A DNA stretch of 64,000 nucleotides. It comes from an uncultured Lachnospiraceae bacterium (lineage in GTDB: Bacteria; Bacillota; Clostridia; Lachnospirales; Lachnospiraceae). The stretch is from contig CANQPM010000012.1 of assembly GCA_947625775.1 (NCBI GenBank), positions 48,815 through 112,814 on the forward strand. Reading direction: 5' to 3'. A program made the position numbers and the translations under genes. Shown piece by piece: positions 56,687-64,000 of this stretch (positions are counted from its first letter, which is position 1; each line of letters starts with the position of its first letter). The notes under the pieces are model-generated. The model worked only from the letters and a program-made list of their open reading frames with translations, was not told where the DNA came from and made no database searches.

Positions 56687-56850
56687 TGTTTATTGAATGG
56701 TGCTCAGTTTGATACAGCAAAGTTGATTGCTATTACTTTTTATATAAAAGAGAGCATTTCGCAAACTCTGAAAATAGGTTGTGAAAATGTCCTATTATAA
56801 TTATGATTTTAACATAAAATAATAATATGTTTAGCATAAAATTATACTGC

Positions 56851-57672
56851 TTAATCATCAATGCCGAAACCGTATTCTAAGTTGTCCTCTGCGGCGTCGA
56901 GTTTATCTTCGAGCTTGTCGAGGGCGCGCTCGTAGCTCTTGTATTCGTCGCGTGTCATGGCTTTTTGATTGTATTGGGCTTCAAGCCAGTTTTCGTACTG
57001 GTCAAGTGAGTTGTCGATTTGTTCTGCGGTCTGTTTGTAGGTGAAAAACTGCTCAATTGTTTTATTGGCACTACTTGCAAGAATTGAGGCTACATCATTT
57101 GTAAAGTTGTCAACCGTGGCCGTAAGTTCGTCGAGTTTTGTCTGGGCTGTGGCTGATTGTGTATTATTTGTTTGAGATGTGGCTGGCTGTGTGTCTGTGT
57201 TTTCTGTCTGCGGCTGTTGGGCTAGCGCTGTTGTATTGTTTGATGTCTGGCTTGATGTGTCCGCGGAGGGCTGTGATGAGCTTGTGTGGTGGGTTTCTTC
57301 GTGATGCGTTGATGTGCTGTTGGCTGCGGACTGCTGTTGTGTTGATTGGGTGCTCTGGTTATTTTGCTGCTGCGTTGAGGACTGGGTAGTGTCTTGGCTC
57401 ACTTGCGGCTGTGTTGAGGTTTGATTGTCTGATGACTCAGATCCCTGTGCGTCTTCGGCAGGAATAAATCTTGATGATGCCAATAATCCTTCCAGCGTTT
57501 TCTTCGCATCTGTTTCCGCGCTAAGCTCCTGCTGAAGATTGCTTACCTGCTGCTGCAGCTCGGAAATCTGCTGCTGCAGCTCATCATTCTGCCTTGCCGC
57601 TGTATCGTCCTGACAACCTGACAATAAAAATACAGTTGTTATTCCTATTGCTGCTAATTTTGATTTTTTCAT
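56851..57672 (-). CDS. lipoprotein with coiled coil and Gln/Ser/Thr-rich linker
   Basis: 273 residues. Lipoprotein signal with lipobox LLSGC (Cys20), a heptad coiled coil (residues 30-65: NDELQQQISELQQQV), a low-complexity Gln/Ser/Thr/Asn/His linker (about 75-175), and a helical C-terminal domain (about 180-265) with acidic end. No family recognised. Expected to be anchored at the outer membrane face with an extended stalk. Monocistronic. Confidence 0.8.
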   Translation of the reverse strand: MKKSKLAAIGITTVFLLSGCQDDTAARQNDELQQQISELQQQVSNLQQELSAETDAKKTLEGLLASSRFIPAEDAQGSESSDNQTSTQPQVSQDTTQSSTQQQNNQSTQSTQQQSAANSTSTHHEETHHTSSSQPSADTSSQTSNNTTALAQQPQTENTDTQPATSQTNNTQSATAQTKLDELTATVDNFTNDVASILASSANKTIEQFFTYKQTAEQIDNSLDQYENWLEAQYNQKAMTRDEYKSYERALDKLEDKLDAAEDNLEYGFGIDD

Positions 57673-57712
57673 AATACTAATCCTCCATTCTTAATGCACC
57701 TGCAAATATGTT

Positions 57713-58054
57713 TTATACAAATTCTTCACGCATTGGATTGAATATATCAAGAAGTATTCCTTCTTTAAGACATACACAGCCATGCTCTATTGAATTTCTT
57801 TTCAAAAGCGCGTCACCTGCCTTTACAATTTTCTTTTCGCCGTCAATCGTAAATTCAAACTCGCCCGACACCACATAGGTAATCTGCGTGTGAGGGTGGT
57901 GGTGCATTGCGCCGACTGCGCCTTTTTTGAAATGGTTCTCTACGCACATCATCTCATCAGCATATGCGAGGATTTTTCGCTCTACGCCCTCGCCGCATGG
58001 CTCGCTCTCAATGTTGCCGTTAAAATTCCAGATGTTATTTTTTGCTGTTTTCAT
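57713..58054 (-). CDS. cupin-domain protein
   Basis: 113 residues, single cupin barrel: motif 1 GAVGAMHHHPHTQITYVVSGEFEF (His, His, His, Glu-type metal ligands near 50-62; written here in part as MHHHPHTQ) and motif 2 GDALLKRNSIEHGC. Small cupins of this type are often sugar- or metal-binding or regulators' partners. GGAGGG precedes the ATG at 58054. Divergent from the ArsR-like regulator gene; a functional link is possible but not shown. Confidence 0.85.
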   Translation of the reverse strand: MKTAKNNIWNFNGNIESEPCGEGVERKILAYADEMMCVENHFKKGAVGAMHHHPHTQITYVVSGEFEFTIDGEKKIVKAGDALLKRNSIEHGCVCLKEGILLDIFNPMREEFV

Positions 58055-58260
58055 AAATAATCCCTCCGCTTTAGCTATGCGTAATTTCACATAAACACAA
58101 ATTTACCAGTACATTTAACCATATTTATTAATTTCTTTTAGAATACACCTTATTTGTAATTTTGTCTACAATTATAATTTATTTATAGATATTGAAAGTT
58201 TTGTTTAAATTTTTGCAATACCCGCCTTTTTGCTTTGGTTTTAAGTAAATTGTTTTAGTA

Positions 58261-58434
58261 TTGACTTTAATAATTGTTGCAAATATACTTAAAATATATT
58301 ATAAGAAGCAAATAACGGCTTCCGATAAGATATATTATAAGAAGCAAAGGACAGTTTCTTATAATCAGATTCACGGCGCATAAGACGCGCCTTTTATCGG
58401 AAGCAAAGAACGGCTTCCGATAAGATATATTATT
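58261..58434 (+). promoter_or_regulatory. promoter and three-hairpin leader of the ArsR-like regulator
   Basis: TTGACT (58261-58266), 17 nt, TATACT (58284-58289). Downstream in the leader are three copies of an 18-nt motif GAAGCAAAKRACRGYTTC at 58305, 58341 and 58400, each able to form a hairpin through its GAAGC/GCTTC-type ends (the third extends to ATCGGAAGC/GCTTCCGAT). Flanking TATATTATA is also repeated. Likely operators or structured RNA for autoregulation. Confidence 0.6.
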
Positions 58435-58452
58435 TGAACGGAGGAAATATTT

Positions 58453-59361
58453 ATGCTGTATTTTCGCTCGATAGGCGAGGCTGAAAATGTATTCAAGGCG
58501 CTCAGCGCTCCTATGCGCCTGAGACTTATGGAGCTGGTTTACCGTGACAGTGCGCTCAGCATGAATGAGATTGCGGAAACTCTTGGCATCACCAACGGTG
58601 CCGTGTCCATACATGTCGCCAAGCTTGAGGAGGCGGGGCTTGTGCGCGTTGAGGCGGCATCAGGCAAGCGCGGTACCATGAAGCTTGTGCGGCCAAGGCA
58701 CGACAGGCTTGTGATTGACCTCGCGCCCGAGGCGGAGTCACGCCCATGCTACTCCGACGATATACGCGTCGGGTATTACACGGCTTCAAATGTCGTCCCA
58801 TTGTGCGGCATTGCTACGGGCGCGTCTGTTATCGGTTCGCTTGACAATCCCAAAGCGTTTTCATTCCCTGAAAGGTTTAACGCTGGGATTTTATGGTTTT
58901 CAAGCGGATATATCGAGTATAACCTGCCAAACCATCTGCAGGCAGGGGAAAAACTGAATGAACTTCAGATTTCCTTTGAGATTTCCTCATGCGCGCCAAA
59001 TGTCGGCGAAGATTTTCCGTCAGATATTTATTTTTCAATAAACGGAATTATGCTGGGAAAATGGGTTTGCCCTGGCAATTACGGCGGACGGCGCGGCTAT
59101 ATATCGCCTGAGTGGTGGGAGGACATGTCAAAACAGTACGGTCTTTTGAAAACACTTATTATTAATAATGATGGAGTTTTTATTGACGGCACGAGCAGGC
59201 TTTCTGAGGTCACGCTTAAATCGCTTGGCATTGATTACAACAGCTACATTACTTTTCGCATTGAAGTGCCCCAAAATACGGCTAACTGTGGCGGCTGCGT
59301 CCTTTTTGGCGAGGAGTTTGGCGACCATAATCAGGCTATACGGATAAAAGCTTACTATTAA
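58453..59361 (+). CDS. ArsR-type HTH regulator with large C-terminal beta domain
   Basis: 302 residues. N-terminal ArsR winged helix (residues 8-75: VFKALSAPMRLRLMELVY, SMNEIAETLGITNGAVSIH), then a beta-rich domain of about 220 residues (GILWFSSGYIEYNLPNHL, SDIYFSINGIMLGKWVCP) resembling a jelly-roll, carbohydrate-binding type fold. There is no transmembrane segment. Such fusions are found in Lachnospiraceae near carbohydrate genes; the ligand is unknown. GGAGG precedes the ATG. The leader contains three repeat hairpins. Confidence 0.82.
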   Translation: MLYFRSIGEAENVFKALSAPMRLRLMELVYRDSALSMNEIAETLGITNGAVSIHVAKLEEAGLVRVEAASGKRGTMKLVRPRHDRLVIDLAPEAESRPCYSDDIRVGYYTASNVVPLCGIATGASVIGSLDNPKAFSFPERFNAGILWFSSGYIEYNLPNHLQAGEKLNELQISFEISSCAPNVGEDFPSDIYFSINGIMLGKWVCPGNYGGRRGYISPEWWEDMSKQYGLLKTLIINNDGVFIDGTSRLSEVTLKSLGIDYNSYITFRIEVPQNTANCGGCVLFGEEFGDHNQAIRIKAYY

Positions 59362-59490
59362 TAATAAATTTTATTTTCCATATTTCTACTCTCATAATAA
59401 TTATCAATTTTTCAGAAAATATTACTGTAACTATTGATTGTTTTTAGCTTTAATATGCGCAAAATACAGCGCGGAAATGAGGTATTTATT

Positions 59491-59958
59491 ATGGAAAATT
59501 CCGCTTCTTGCAACTGTAATTTTACCGCTGAAACGCTTGCAATGGGCTCATTTCCTATGCAGGAATGGTGCGAACCGTATGAGCTTGGCACTGCGCTTTA
59601 CAGCGGCACTATTTTTCCGTGCCTTAACATGAATTTTTATGCCGCGGAGGACATTCCGTGCCCGTTCTGCGGCAAGGCGGCTGACGCAAAGCTTTCCGAG
59701 CAGGAAAAGGCGCTCGATGATATATGCATGGTAGGCTTTGCGATAAACGACCTCACGCTTTATCTTGACACCCATCCTGACTGTCCGAACGGCACAAAGC
59801 TTCTCAAGGAGCTTCTTCAGAAGCGCCTTGACGGTCTTGCCGACTATGCGAAAAAGTATAATCCGCTTACGCAGCTTTCAATCGTGACGGGAACGCCTGA
59901 CACGGACAAGTACACGTGGGACGAGGGGCCTTTGCCTTGGGAAGGGGGTAATCTGTAA
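59491..59958 (+). CDS. spore-coat protein CotJA-CotJB fusion
   Basis: 155 residues. Residues about 14-55 (LAMGSFPMQEWCEPYELGTA ... PCLNMNFY) match CotJA; residues about 65-150 (ALDDICMVGFAINDLTLYLD, then THPDC and YTWDEGPLPWEGG) match CotJB. A Cys-rich linker (CPFC) joins them. In Bacillus these are separate small proteins of the inner coat. The ATG at 59491 has GAGG upstream; its stop overlaps the cotJC start by one base (TAATG), so expression is coupled. Confidence 0.88.
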   Translation: MENSASCNCNFTAETLAMGSFPMQEWCEPYELGTALYSGTIFPCLNMNFYAAEDIPCPFCGKAADAKLSEQEKALDDICMVGFAINDLTLYLDTHPDCPNGTKLLKELLQKRLDGLADYAKKYNPLTQLSIVTGTPDTDKYTWDEGPLPWEGGNL

Positions 59959-60593
59959 TGTGGGCTTATGAAAAAAGACTTCAATATCCTGTAAAAATAA
60001 AAAAGACCTGCCCAAAGACGGCGCAGCTTATCATCAGCCAGTACGGCGGGCCTGACGGCGAACTTTCGGCATCAATGAGGTATCTTGCGCAGAGATATTC
60101 GATGCCTGTCAAAAAAGTCGGCGGGCTTTTGACCGACATCGGCACTGAGGAGATAAACCATATGGAAATTATCTGTGCTATGGTTTACCAGCTTACAAAA
60201 AACCTTACGCCTGAGCAGGCAAAGGAGGCGGGTTTTGATGCGTATTATATCGACCACACCACGGGGCTTTGGCCGCAGGCGGCGGCAGGAGTGCCTTTTA
60301 CCTCGCTTGAGTTTCAGTCGAAGGGCGACGCGTTTGCAGACCTCTATGAGGATCTTGCGGCGGAGCAGAAAGCGCGCACCGTGTATGACAATCTGCTGCG
60401 CGTGATTGACGAGCCTGACGTGAGGGCGCCGCTAAAGTATCTCCGACAGCGTGAGATAGTGCATTTCCAGCGGTTTGGTGAGGCTGTTGAGATGGTTAAG
60501 GATAAGCTGGACTTTAAGAATTTTTATTACTTTAATGCGGAGTTTGATAAGAAGATGTTTGACAAAAAGATATGTGACAACGGCGTCAAGTAA
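59958..60593 (+). CDS. cotJC: CotJC manganese-catalase family spore-coat protein
   Basis: 211 residues of the Mn-catalase fold: GGPDGELSASMRYLAQRY, DIGTEEINHMEIICAM (metal-ligand Glu and His near 70-75) and EIVHFQRFGEA (Glu-x2-His near 165). Part of the spore coat and possibly protective against peroxide. Translationally coupled to the CotJA-CotJB fusion; likely expressed in the mother cell. Confidence 0.94.
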   Translation: MWAYEKRLQYPVKIKKTCPKTAQLIISQYGGPDGELSASMRYLAQRYSMPVKKVGGLLTDIGTEEINHMEIICAMVYQLTKNLTPEQAKEAGFDAYYIDHTTGLWPQAAAGVPFTSLEFQSKGDAFADLYEDLAAEQKARTVYDNLLRVIDEPDVRAPLKYLRQREIVHFQRFGEAVEMVKDKLDFKNFYYFNAEFDKKMFDKKICDNGVK

Positions 60594-60605
60594 GTGACGG
60601 CGGGA

Positions 60606-60655
60606 AAACGGCTATGGAATTTTCTTTTAGGTGAATTTCATAGCCGTTTCTTTGC
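60606..60655 (+). terminator. terminator of the cotJ operon
   Basis: 11-bp stem AAACGGCTATG/CATAGCCGTTT extended by AATT/AATT, followed by CTTTG; 3' T-run is short. Confidence 0.75.
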
Positions 60656-60690
60656 TTATGCAGATATTTCATCATTTTAATTCGCTATGA

Positions 60691-60784
60691 GGCTGTCGCA
60701 TTAATAAATATAAGTGCAAGATATAGCATCATTTAGCTGACTATTGTACTATATTTTGTATGTCTAATTCTTATTGCGACAGCC
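60691..60784. mobile_element. MITE-like element with GGCTGTCGCA ends
   Basis: 94 bp bounded by perfect 10-bp inverted ends (GGCTGTCGCA at 60691, TGCGACAGCC at 60775), partly extended by TTAATAA/TTATT. No coding capacity. Ends of this kind are common on IS elements; a target duplication is not obvious. Lies in the 303-bp gap between cotJC and the ABC permease. Confidence 0.6.
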
Positions 60785-60896
60785 CCCTAATATAAATATT
60801 TGAAACTTAATACTTCTTAGAAGGCCTATTTTTGTGCCTTAAAAGTATTTTTCAATCTATACGCCTTAACAATCATACAGAGCATCCTTTATCTTT

Positions 60897-61973
60897 TCAT
60901 AAAACCTGATGCCGCGCAAACACCCTGCACGATACGACAATGCCAACGCTTACAGCCACAGCCGCCACAGGCACAGCCCACAGCGAATAAAGCAATCCGT
61001 TGCCCATCTGGCTTATGGACATAAGCGAAACGAACTGCGCATTATACAGCGGCAAAAACGCGATTAGCTTAAATAATGCGCTGTTTTCGGGGACAGGTAA
61101 AACGGCGGGCAAAAAATAAAGCGCAGCGGACACGGCAAGCGCCGTCATCTGATTTTTGCATATGGCAGACAATATCAATGTAATCCCTGTAACGCTTACC
61201 GTGCCGCTGAACGCCAGCAGGATTTGGTATTTCAGCAGCGCGCCGCATGTAATGTTAAACGGAATGTACCCGTCCACAAATTCCGTGGGCGCAAACAAAA
61301 TGCTGCAGTCAAGCCCGTTACTTCCATATAATATAAGGGCAGACGCAATGCTGGCTGCCGAAACAACCGTGGTCACTGCAAGCGAGGCTAATACGCTCCC
61401 TATCGCTTTTGCAGCCGCGCATTTTGTCCTGCCGTATCTGCTTGTCAGGATAATATTGTCAACTCCCCCGTACTCTCCCGAAAAAACAGGCGCAAGCATA
61501 ATGATGATAACTAGCTGCAAAAAAATAAATACCTTTACCATATCCTGGCTTGTCCGAAGCCACCCGTATGTATATCCGATTTTAATAGTCTCATGTCCGA
61601 ATACGTCGGATACACTACGTCCGTTCCAGTTGCCCTCCAAATCGGAAAATCTTCTAAACGCCGACGACTGCGTGGCGTTTTGGTAAATGTACGCTGCGTT
61701 CATGCCATGTAAATCCTGCGCGGGCTTAAAATCCTCCATTATCTGCCTCACCTTTTCGTCGGTAAGCGTTCCCGCATATTTTTCAGCAATCCCTTTGTCT
61801 ATCTCAACAGCCTGACGCCCTCTGCCTTCCCTACCCTCCCCGTCAAAAGCATACATATTCTGATATGATGAAAATTCCAAACCTACAGCCAAAAGCAACA
61901 CAGCCGCCACGGCAGCATGCGTAAGGCGTTTTGCAAATATTTTTTTCATTTCAAACTGAATCAGTTTTTTCAT
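60897..61973 (-). CDS. ABC-2 type transporter permease
   Basis: 358 residues. One helix near 17-35, a large extracytoplasmic loop (about 40-150), then five helices to the C-terminus (near 150-170, 190-215, 245-270, 280-300, 325-350), the layout of ABC-2 permeases related to bacitracin/lantibiotic resistance exporters. Start at 61973 is 3 bp after the ATPase stop. Works with the preceding ATPase, and the following kinase lies upstream on the same strand. Confidence 0.88.
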   Translation of the reverse strand: MKKLIQFEMKKIFAKRLTHAAVAAVLLLAVGLEFSSYQNMYAFDGEGREGRGRQAVEIDKGIAEKYAGTLTDEKVRQIMEDFKPAQDLHGMNAAYIYQNATQSSAFRRFSDLEGNWNGRSVSDVFGHETIKIGYTYGWLRTSQDMVKVFIFLQLVIIIMLAPVFSGEYGGVDNIILTSRYGRTKCAAAKAIGSVLASLAVTTVVSAASIASALILYGSNGLDCSILFAPTEFVDGYIPFNITCGALLKYQILLAFSGTVSVTGITLILSAICKNQMTALAVSAALYFLPAVLPVPENSALFKLIAFLPLYNAQFVSLMSISQMGNGLLYSLWAVPVAAVAVSVGIVVSCRVFARHQVL

Positions 61974-61976
61974 GGT

Positions 61977-62867
61977 CTACAGCTCCTTTTCTGTTTGTTT
62001 TGGCGGGCGTTCAAAGTAAAATAAATATAAATCCTCCAGATTAGGCTGCGCCTGCACCGCGTTTTCCATAGGTTTACTGTCAGCGATTATCCGCAATATA
62101 GTTTCGCCATTATCCGCGTTTCTCAGATTGCTTGTCCTGAACGCAGCCGCGCACTTCTTTGCACAGGCTGTCGGCACGGTACATTCCCATACTTTACCGT
62201 CAATTTCGGAAATGATTTCCTGCGGCTTTCCAAAACCAGCAATTCTCCCCGATTTCATCATAATGATTTCCTCAGCGATAAATTCTATGTCCGACACGAT
62301 ATGCGTGGACAAAATCACAATGCGGTCTTTTGCAAAGGCACTTATCAGGTTGCGGAAACGTATGCGCTCCCTTGGATCAAGCCCCGCTGTCGGCTCATCT
62401 AAGATTAAAATGCGCGGATTGTTTAGCATTGCCTGCGCTATTCCAAGCCGCTGTTTCATGCCGCCTGAAAATGTTTTGATTTTGCGGCTGCTTTCTGCGG
62501 ACAGTCCCACCGCTTCCAAAAGTCCGTTTGACCTATTTTTAGCTTTTTTATCACCGAGTCCCTTTAGCGCCGATACATACAGCAGAAAATCAAGCGCGGT
62601 AAAATCTGGATAATATCCGAAAGGCTGCGGCAGATATCCCAAAAGGCTGCGGTATTCTTCACCAAGCCTGACAATATTTTTACCGTTTAAAACAATTTTT
62701 CCAAAGTCGGGCATCTGGATATTGCACAGCAGCCGCATAAGCGTAGTCTTTCCCGCACCGTTTGCGCCAAGCAGGCCGTATATGCCATTGGACAGCGTAA
62801 TGTTCAGATGATCTACCGCCGTTTTTGAGCCGAAAGTTTTAGTCAGCTCGATTGTCTTTAGTTCCAT
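61977..62867 (-). CDS. ABC transporter ATPase (BcrA-type)
   Basis: 296 residues from the ATG at 62867 (GGAG six nucleotides before); an ATG 12 nt earlier is an alternative. Walker A GANGAGKTT, signature TFSGGMKQRLGIAQAM, Walker B ILILDEPTAGLDPRE, then a C-terminal domain of about 80 residues typical of antibiotic-resistance ABC-2 ATPases. Forms the transporter with the ABC-2 permease; histidine kinase upstream suggests induced drug or peptide resistance. Confidence 0.92.
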   Translation of the reverse strand: MELKTIELTKTFGSKTAVDHLNITLSNGIYGLLGANGAGKTTLMRLLCNIQMPDFGKIVLNGKNIVRLGEEYRSLLGYLPQPFGYYPDFTALDFLLYVSALKGLGDKKAKNRSNGLLEAVGLSAESSRKIKTFSGGMKQRLGIAQAMLNNPRILILDEPTAGLDPRERIRFRNLISAFAKDRIVILSTHIVSDIEFIAEEIIMMKSGRIAGFGKPQEIISEIDGKVWECTVPTACAKKCAAAFRTSNLRNADNGETILRIIADSKPMENAVQAQPNLEDLYLFYFERPPKQTEKEL

Positions 62868-62935
62868 ATGGTTCTCCATTCTGCCGCCTTTCATTTGCGG
62901 CTCAAATAATAATGAAAACTGCCCGTTTTGGGCTT

Positions 62936-63871
62936 TTACTGCTGTTTTACCTGCAAAGGTTCAGCTTTAAAAGACGCTGTTACCTTCGCGCCGCTTGGAA
63001 TATTTTCTATCCGAAGACAGCCTCCATGGTTTTCACACAGCAGCCTGCAAATATAAAGCCCAAGCCCAAAATGTTCGGAGTGCTCTGTTTCCTCCGTAAA
63101 ATACGGATCGGCAGCTTTATTCAAAATATTTTCGCCAAAGCCTTTTCCGTCGTCTGATACGCAAAGCTGCAGGACATTGCCGCACAGCGTAAAAAATAGC
63201 GTCACTGTACTGCGCGCATACCGCGCGGCGTTTGCGATTAAATTACTGCTTACCTGTGAGACAAATTCCGCGTCAATAGACAAATGCGAAGCTGTCACGC
63301 AACTTTGAGCCTGAAGCGCTTTTCCATTCTGCACGCATACGATTTTGGCGCTTTCGCACAGGGATTGGAGAAAAGGCTGTAGGAAGACATCTTTGCGCTC
63401 GGGCTGAGTGTCCTCCAAACGGCGCAGGCGGCTCATGCTGTTTATATAGCTTTCCATGCGTAATATGTGCTTTTCCATGGTGCAGGCGATTTCGCTTATC
63501 TTGGCATCGCCGCTTGCTTTCAGCATTTCATCATAACCTTTCAGCACTGTAAGCGGAGTACGCAAATCGTGTGCGAAAGCGGCGTTGAGCTGTTTGCGCT
63601 GCTCGACCTGACGCCACATTTCCGAGAAGTTTTCTGCAAGCGCGCCCCTCATAATCTCAAAAGAGCGGCACAGCTTTCCAAGCTCGTCATTGCTGCCATA
63701 TCTGACTGAAAAATCCAAGTCACTGTGCGATATCTTTTCAGAAGCCGCCATCAGCTCGGTAAGCGGCGTTTTAAGCTTGTTTTTGTAAAATAACAGCGCC
63801 GACAATATAATGCACAAGACGGAGTAAACTGGCGCGGCTGCAATCGGAAGCAGCTCCAGAAGGGTTATCAT
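62936..63871 (-). CDS. histidine kinase, apparently 5'-truncated
   Basis: 311 residues: one transmembrane helix (near 8-30), HAMP (about 32-85), H-box AAFAHDLRTPLTVLKGYDEML, N-box SNLIANAARYA, G1 VSDDGKGFGE, G2 FGLGLYICRLL. Upstream of the ATG the frame continues about 22 codons (ISRAPIAYTEHDDH) and then hits a TAG; the expected first helix and most of the extracytoplasmic domain are missing. The segment before the TAG belongs to the end of another gene. So either a shortened kinase with one helix or a 5' deletion remnant. Followed by the BcrA-type ABC genes. Confidence 0.8.
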   Translation of the reverse strand: MITLLELLPIAAAPVYSVLCIILSALLFYKNKLKTPLTELMAASEKISHSDLDFSVRYGSNDELGKLCRSFEIMRGALAENFSEMWRQVEQRKQLNAAFAHDLRTPLTVLKGYDEMLKASGDAKISEIACTMEKHILRMESYINSMSRLRRLEDTQPERKDVFLQPFLQSLCESAKIVCVQNGKALQAQSCVTASHLSIDAEFVSQVSSNLIANAARYARSTVTLFFTLCGNVLQLCVSDDGKGFGENILNKAADPYFTEETEHSEHFGLGLYICRLLCENHGGCLRIENIPSGAKVTASFKAEPLQVKQQ

Positions 63872-63938
63872 ATGGTCATCATGCTCTGTATATGCAATCG
63901 GCGCGCGGCTGATATAGACAGGGTTTCTCTGTCGCTAA

Positions 63939-64000
63939 TCATATCTCAACGCCTCGCTCTCTTAACGCCTGCTTCCAGTATGCTTTTATCTCGTCCGTGC
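63939..64000 (-). CDS. C-terminal fragment of an unidentified gene at the window edge
   Basis: About 20 codons ending DEIKAYWKQALRERGVEI then TGA at 63941-63939. Too short to identify. It ends about 70 bp before the kinase ATG and could be the end of the cognate regulator or an unrelated gene brought next to the truncated kinase. Confidence 0.4.
   Translation of the reverse strand, partial: TDEIKAYWKQALRERGVEI

Overview
The window looks like the chromosome of a motile, spore-forming member of the Clostridia, most likely Lachnospiraceae. Supporting signs are distal flagellar rod genes behind an MreB/Mbl gene, a CotJA/CotJB/CotJC spore-coat set, type III glutamine synthetase, CIRCE-controlled hrcA-grpE-dnaK-dnaJ, and the Firmicute order ireB-ruvX-DUF1292-(RNase J)-mltG-like-trmR-trhP. 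Most genes are on the minus strand. Genus cannot be fixed from sequence alone.

Layout. 1-5.3 kb: partial RecD2 helicase, then the mbl/flgF/flgG/rod-binding operon with a sigma-D-type promoter. 5.3-10.5 kb: uvrB-uvrA with an SOS box. 10.6-17 kb: aldo/keto reductase, then a PucR-like regulator, ftsE, ftsX, a coiled-coil M23 protein and a Ctp protease, which together form a cell-wall and division cluster. 17.3-22.8 kb: YjfB, CvfB, tRNA-Gln, glutamine synthetase III with an attenuator-like leader, and a U32 tRNA hydroxylation protein. 34.8-40 kb: O-methyltransferase, MltG-like stub, RNase J, DUF1292, RuvX, IreB, MtaB. 40-45.2 kb: HPr-like protein, thiI and nifS, split by an accessory patch (SMI1 protein, JAB-domain protein, hairpin repeats). 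45.3-48.8 kb: a chemoreceptor fused to PilZ and a DUF6056-like membrane protein. 48.9-56.4 kb: the heat-shock operon ending in prmA-rsmE. 56.5-64 kb: lipoprotein, cupin, ArsR-like regulator, CotJ genes, an ABC-2 transporter and a 5'-truncated histidine kinase.

The most interesting region is an AT-rich block at about 23.2-34.6 kb. It is a radical-SAM RiPP (modified peptide) cluster lying between two genes that are neighbours in related genomes (trmR and trhP). In transcription order it holds a response regulator, an intramembrane-type histidine kinase, a radical SAM/SPASM enzyme, an S8 protease with a C-terminal domain that resembles an acyl carrier protein without its carrier serine, a split ABC exporter, a second radical SAM/SPASM enzyme with an N-terminal recognition-like domain, an exported thioredoxin-like protein, an FtsX-type ABC transporter, a broken precursor copy, and an intact 44-residue four-cysteine precursor peptide followed by a terminator. 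The inferred logic is: the kinase and regulator sense a signal and switch on the operon; the two radical SAM enzymes crosslink the cysteines; the S8 protease removes the leader; the split ABC protein exports the product; the FtsX-type ABC protects the cell or reports to the kinase.

Two dispersed structured repeat families also stand out. One is a pair of 166-167 bp elements (50.96 and 56.52 kb) with a shared core and different but fully self-complementary arms. The other is a family of long hairpins at 42.6-42.96 kb with a degenerate copy at 34.7 kb.
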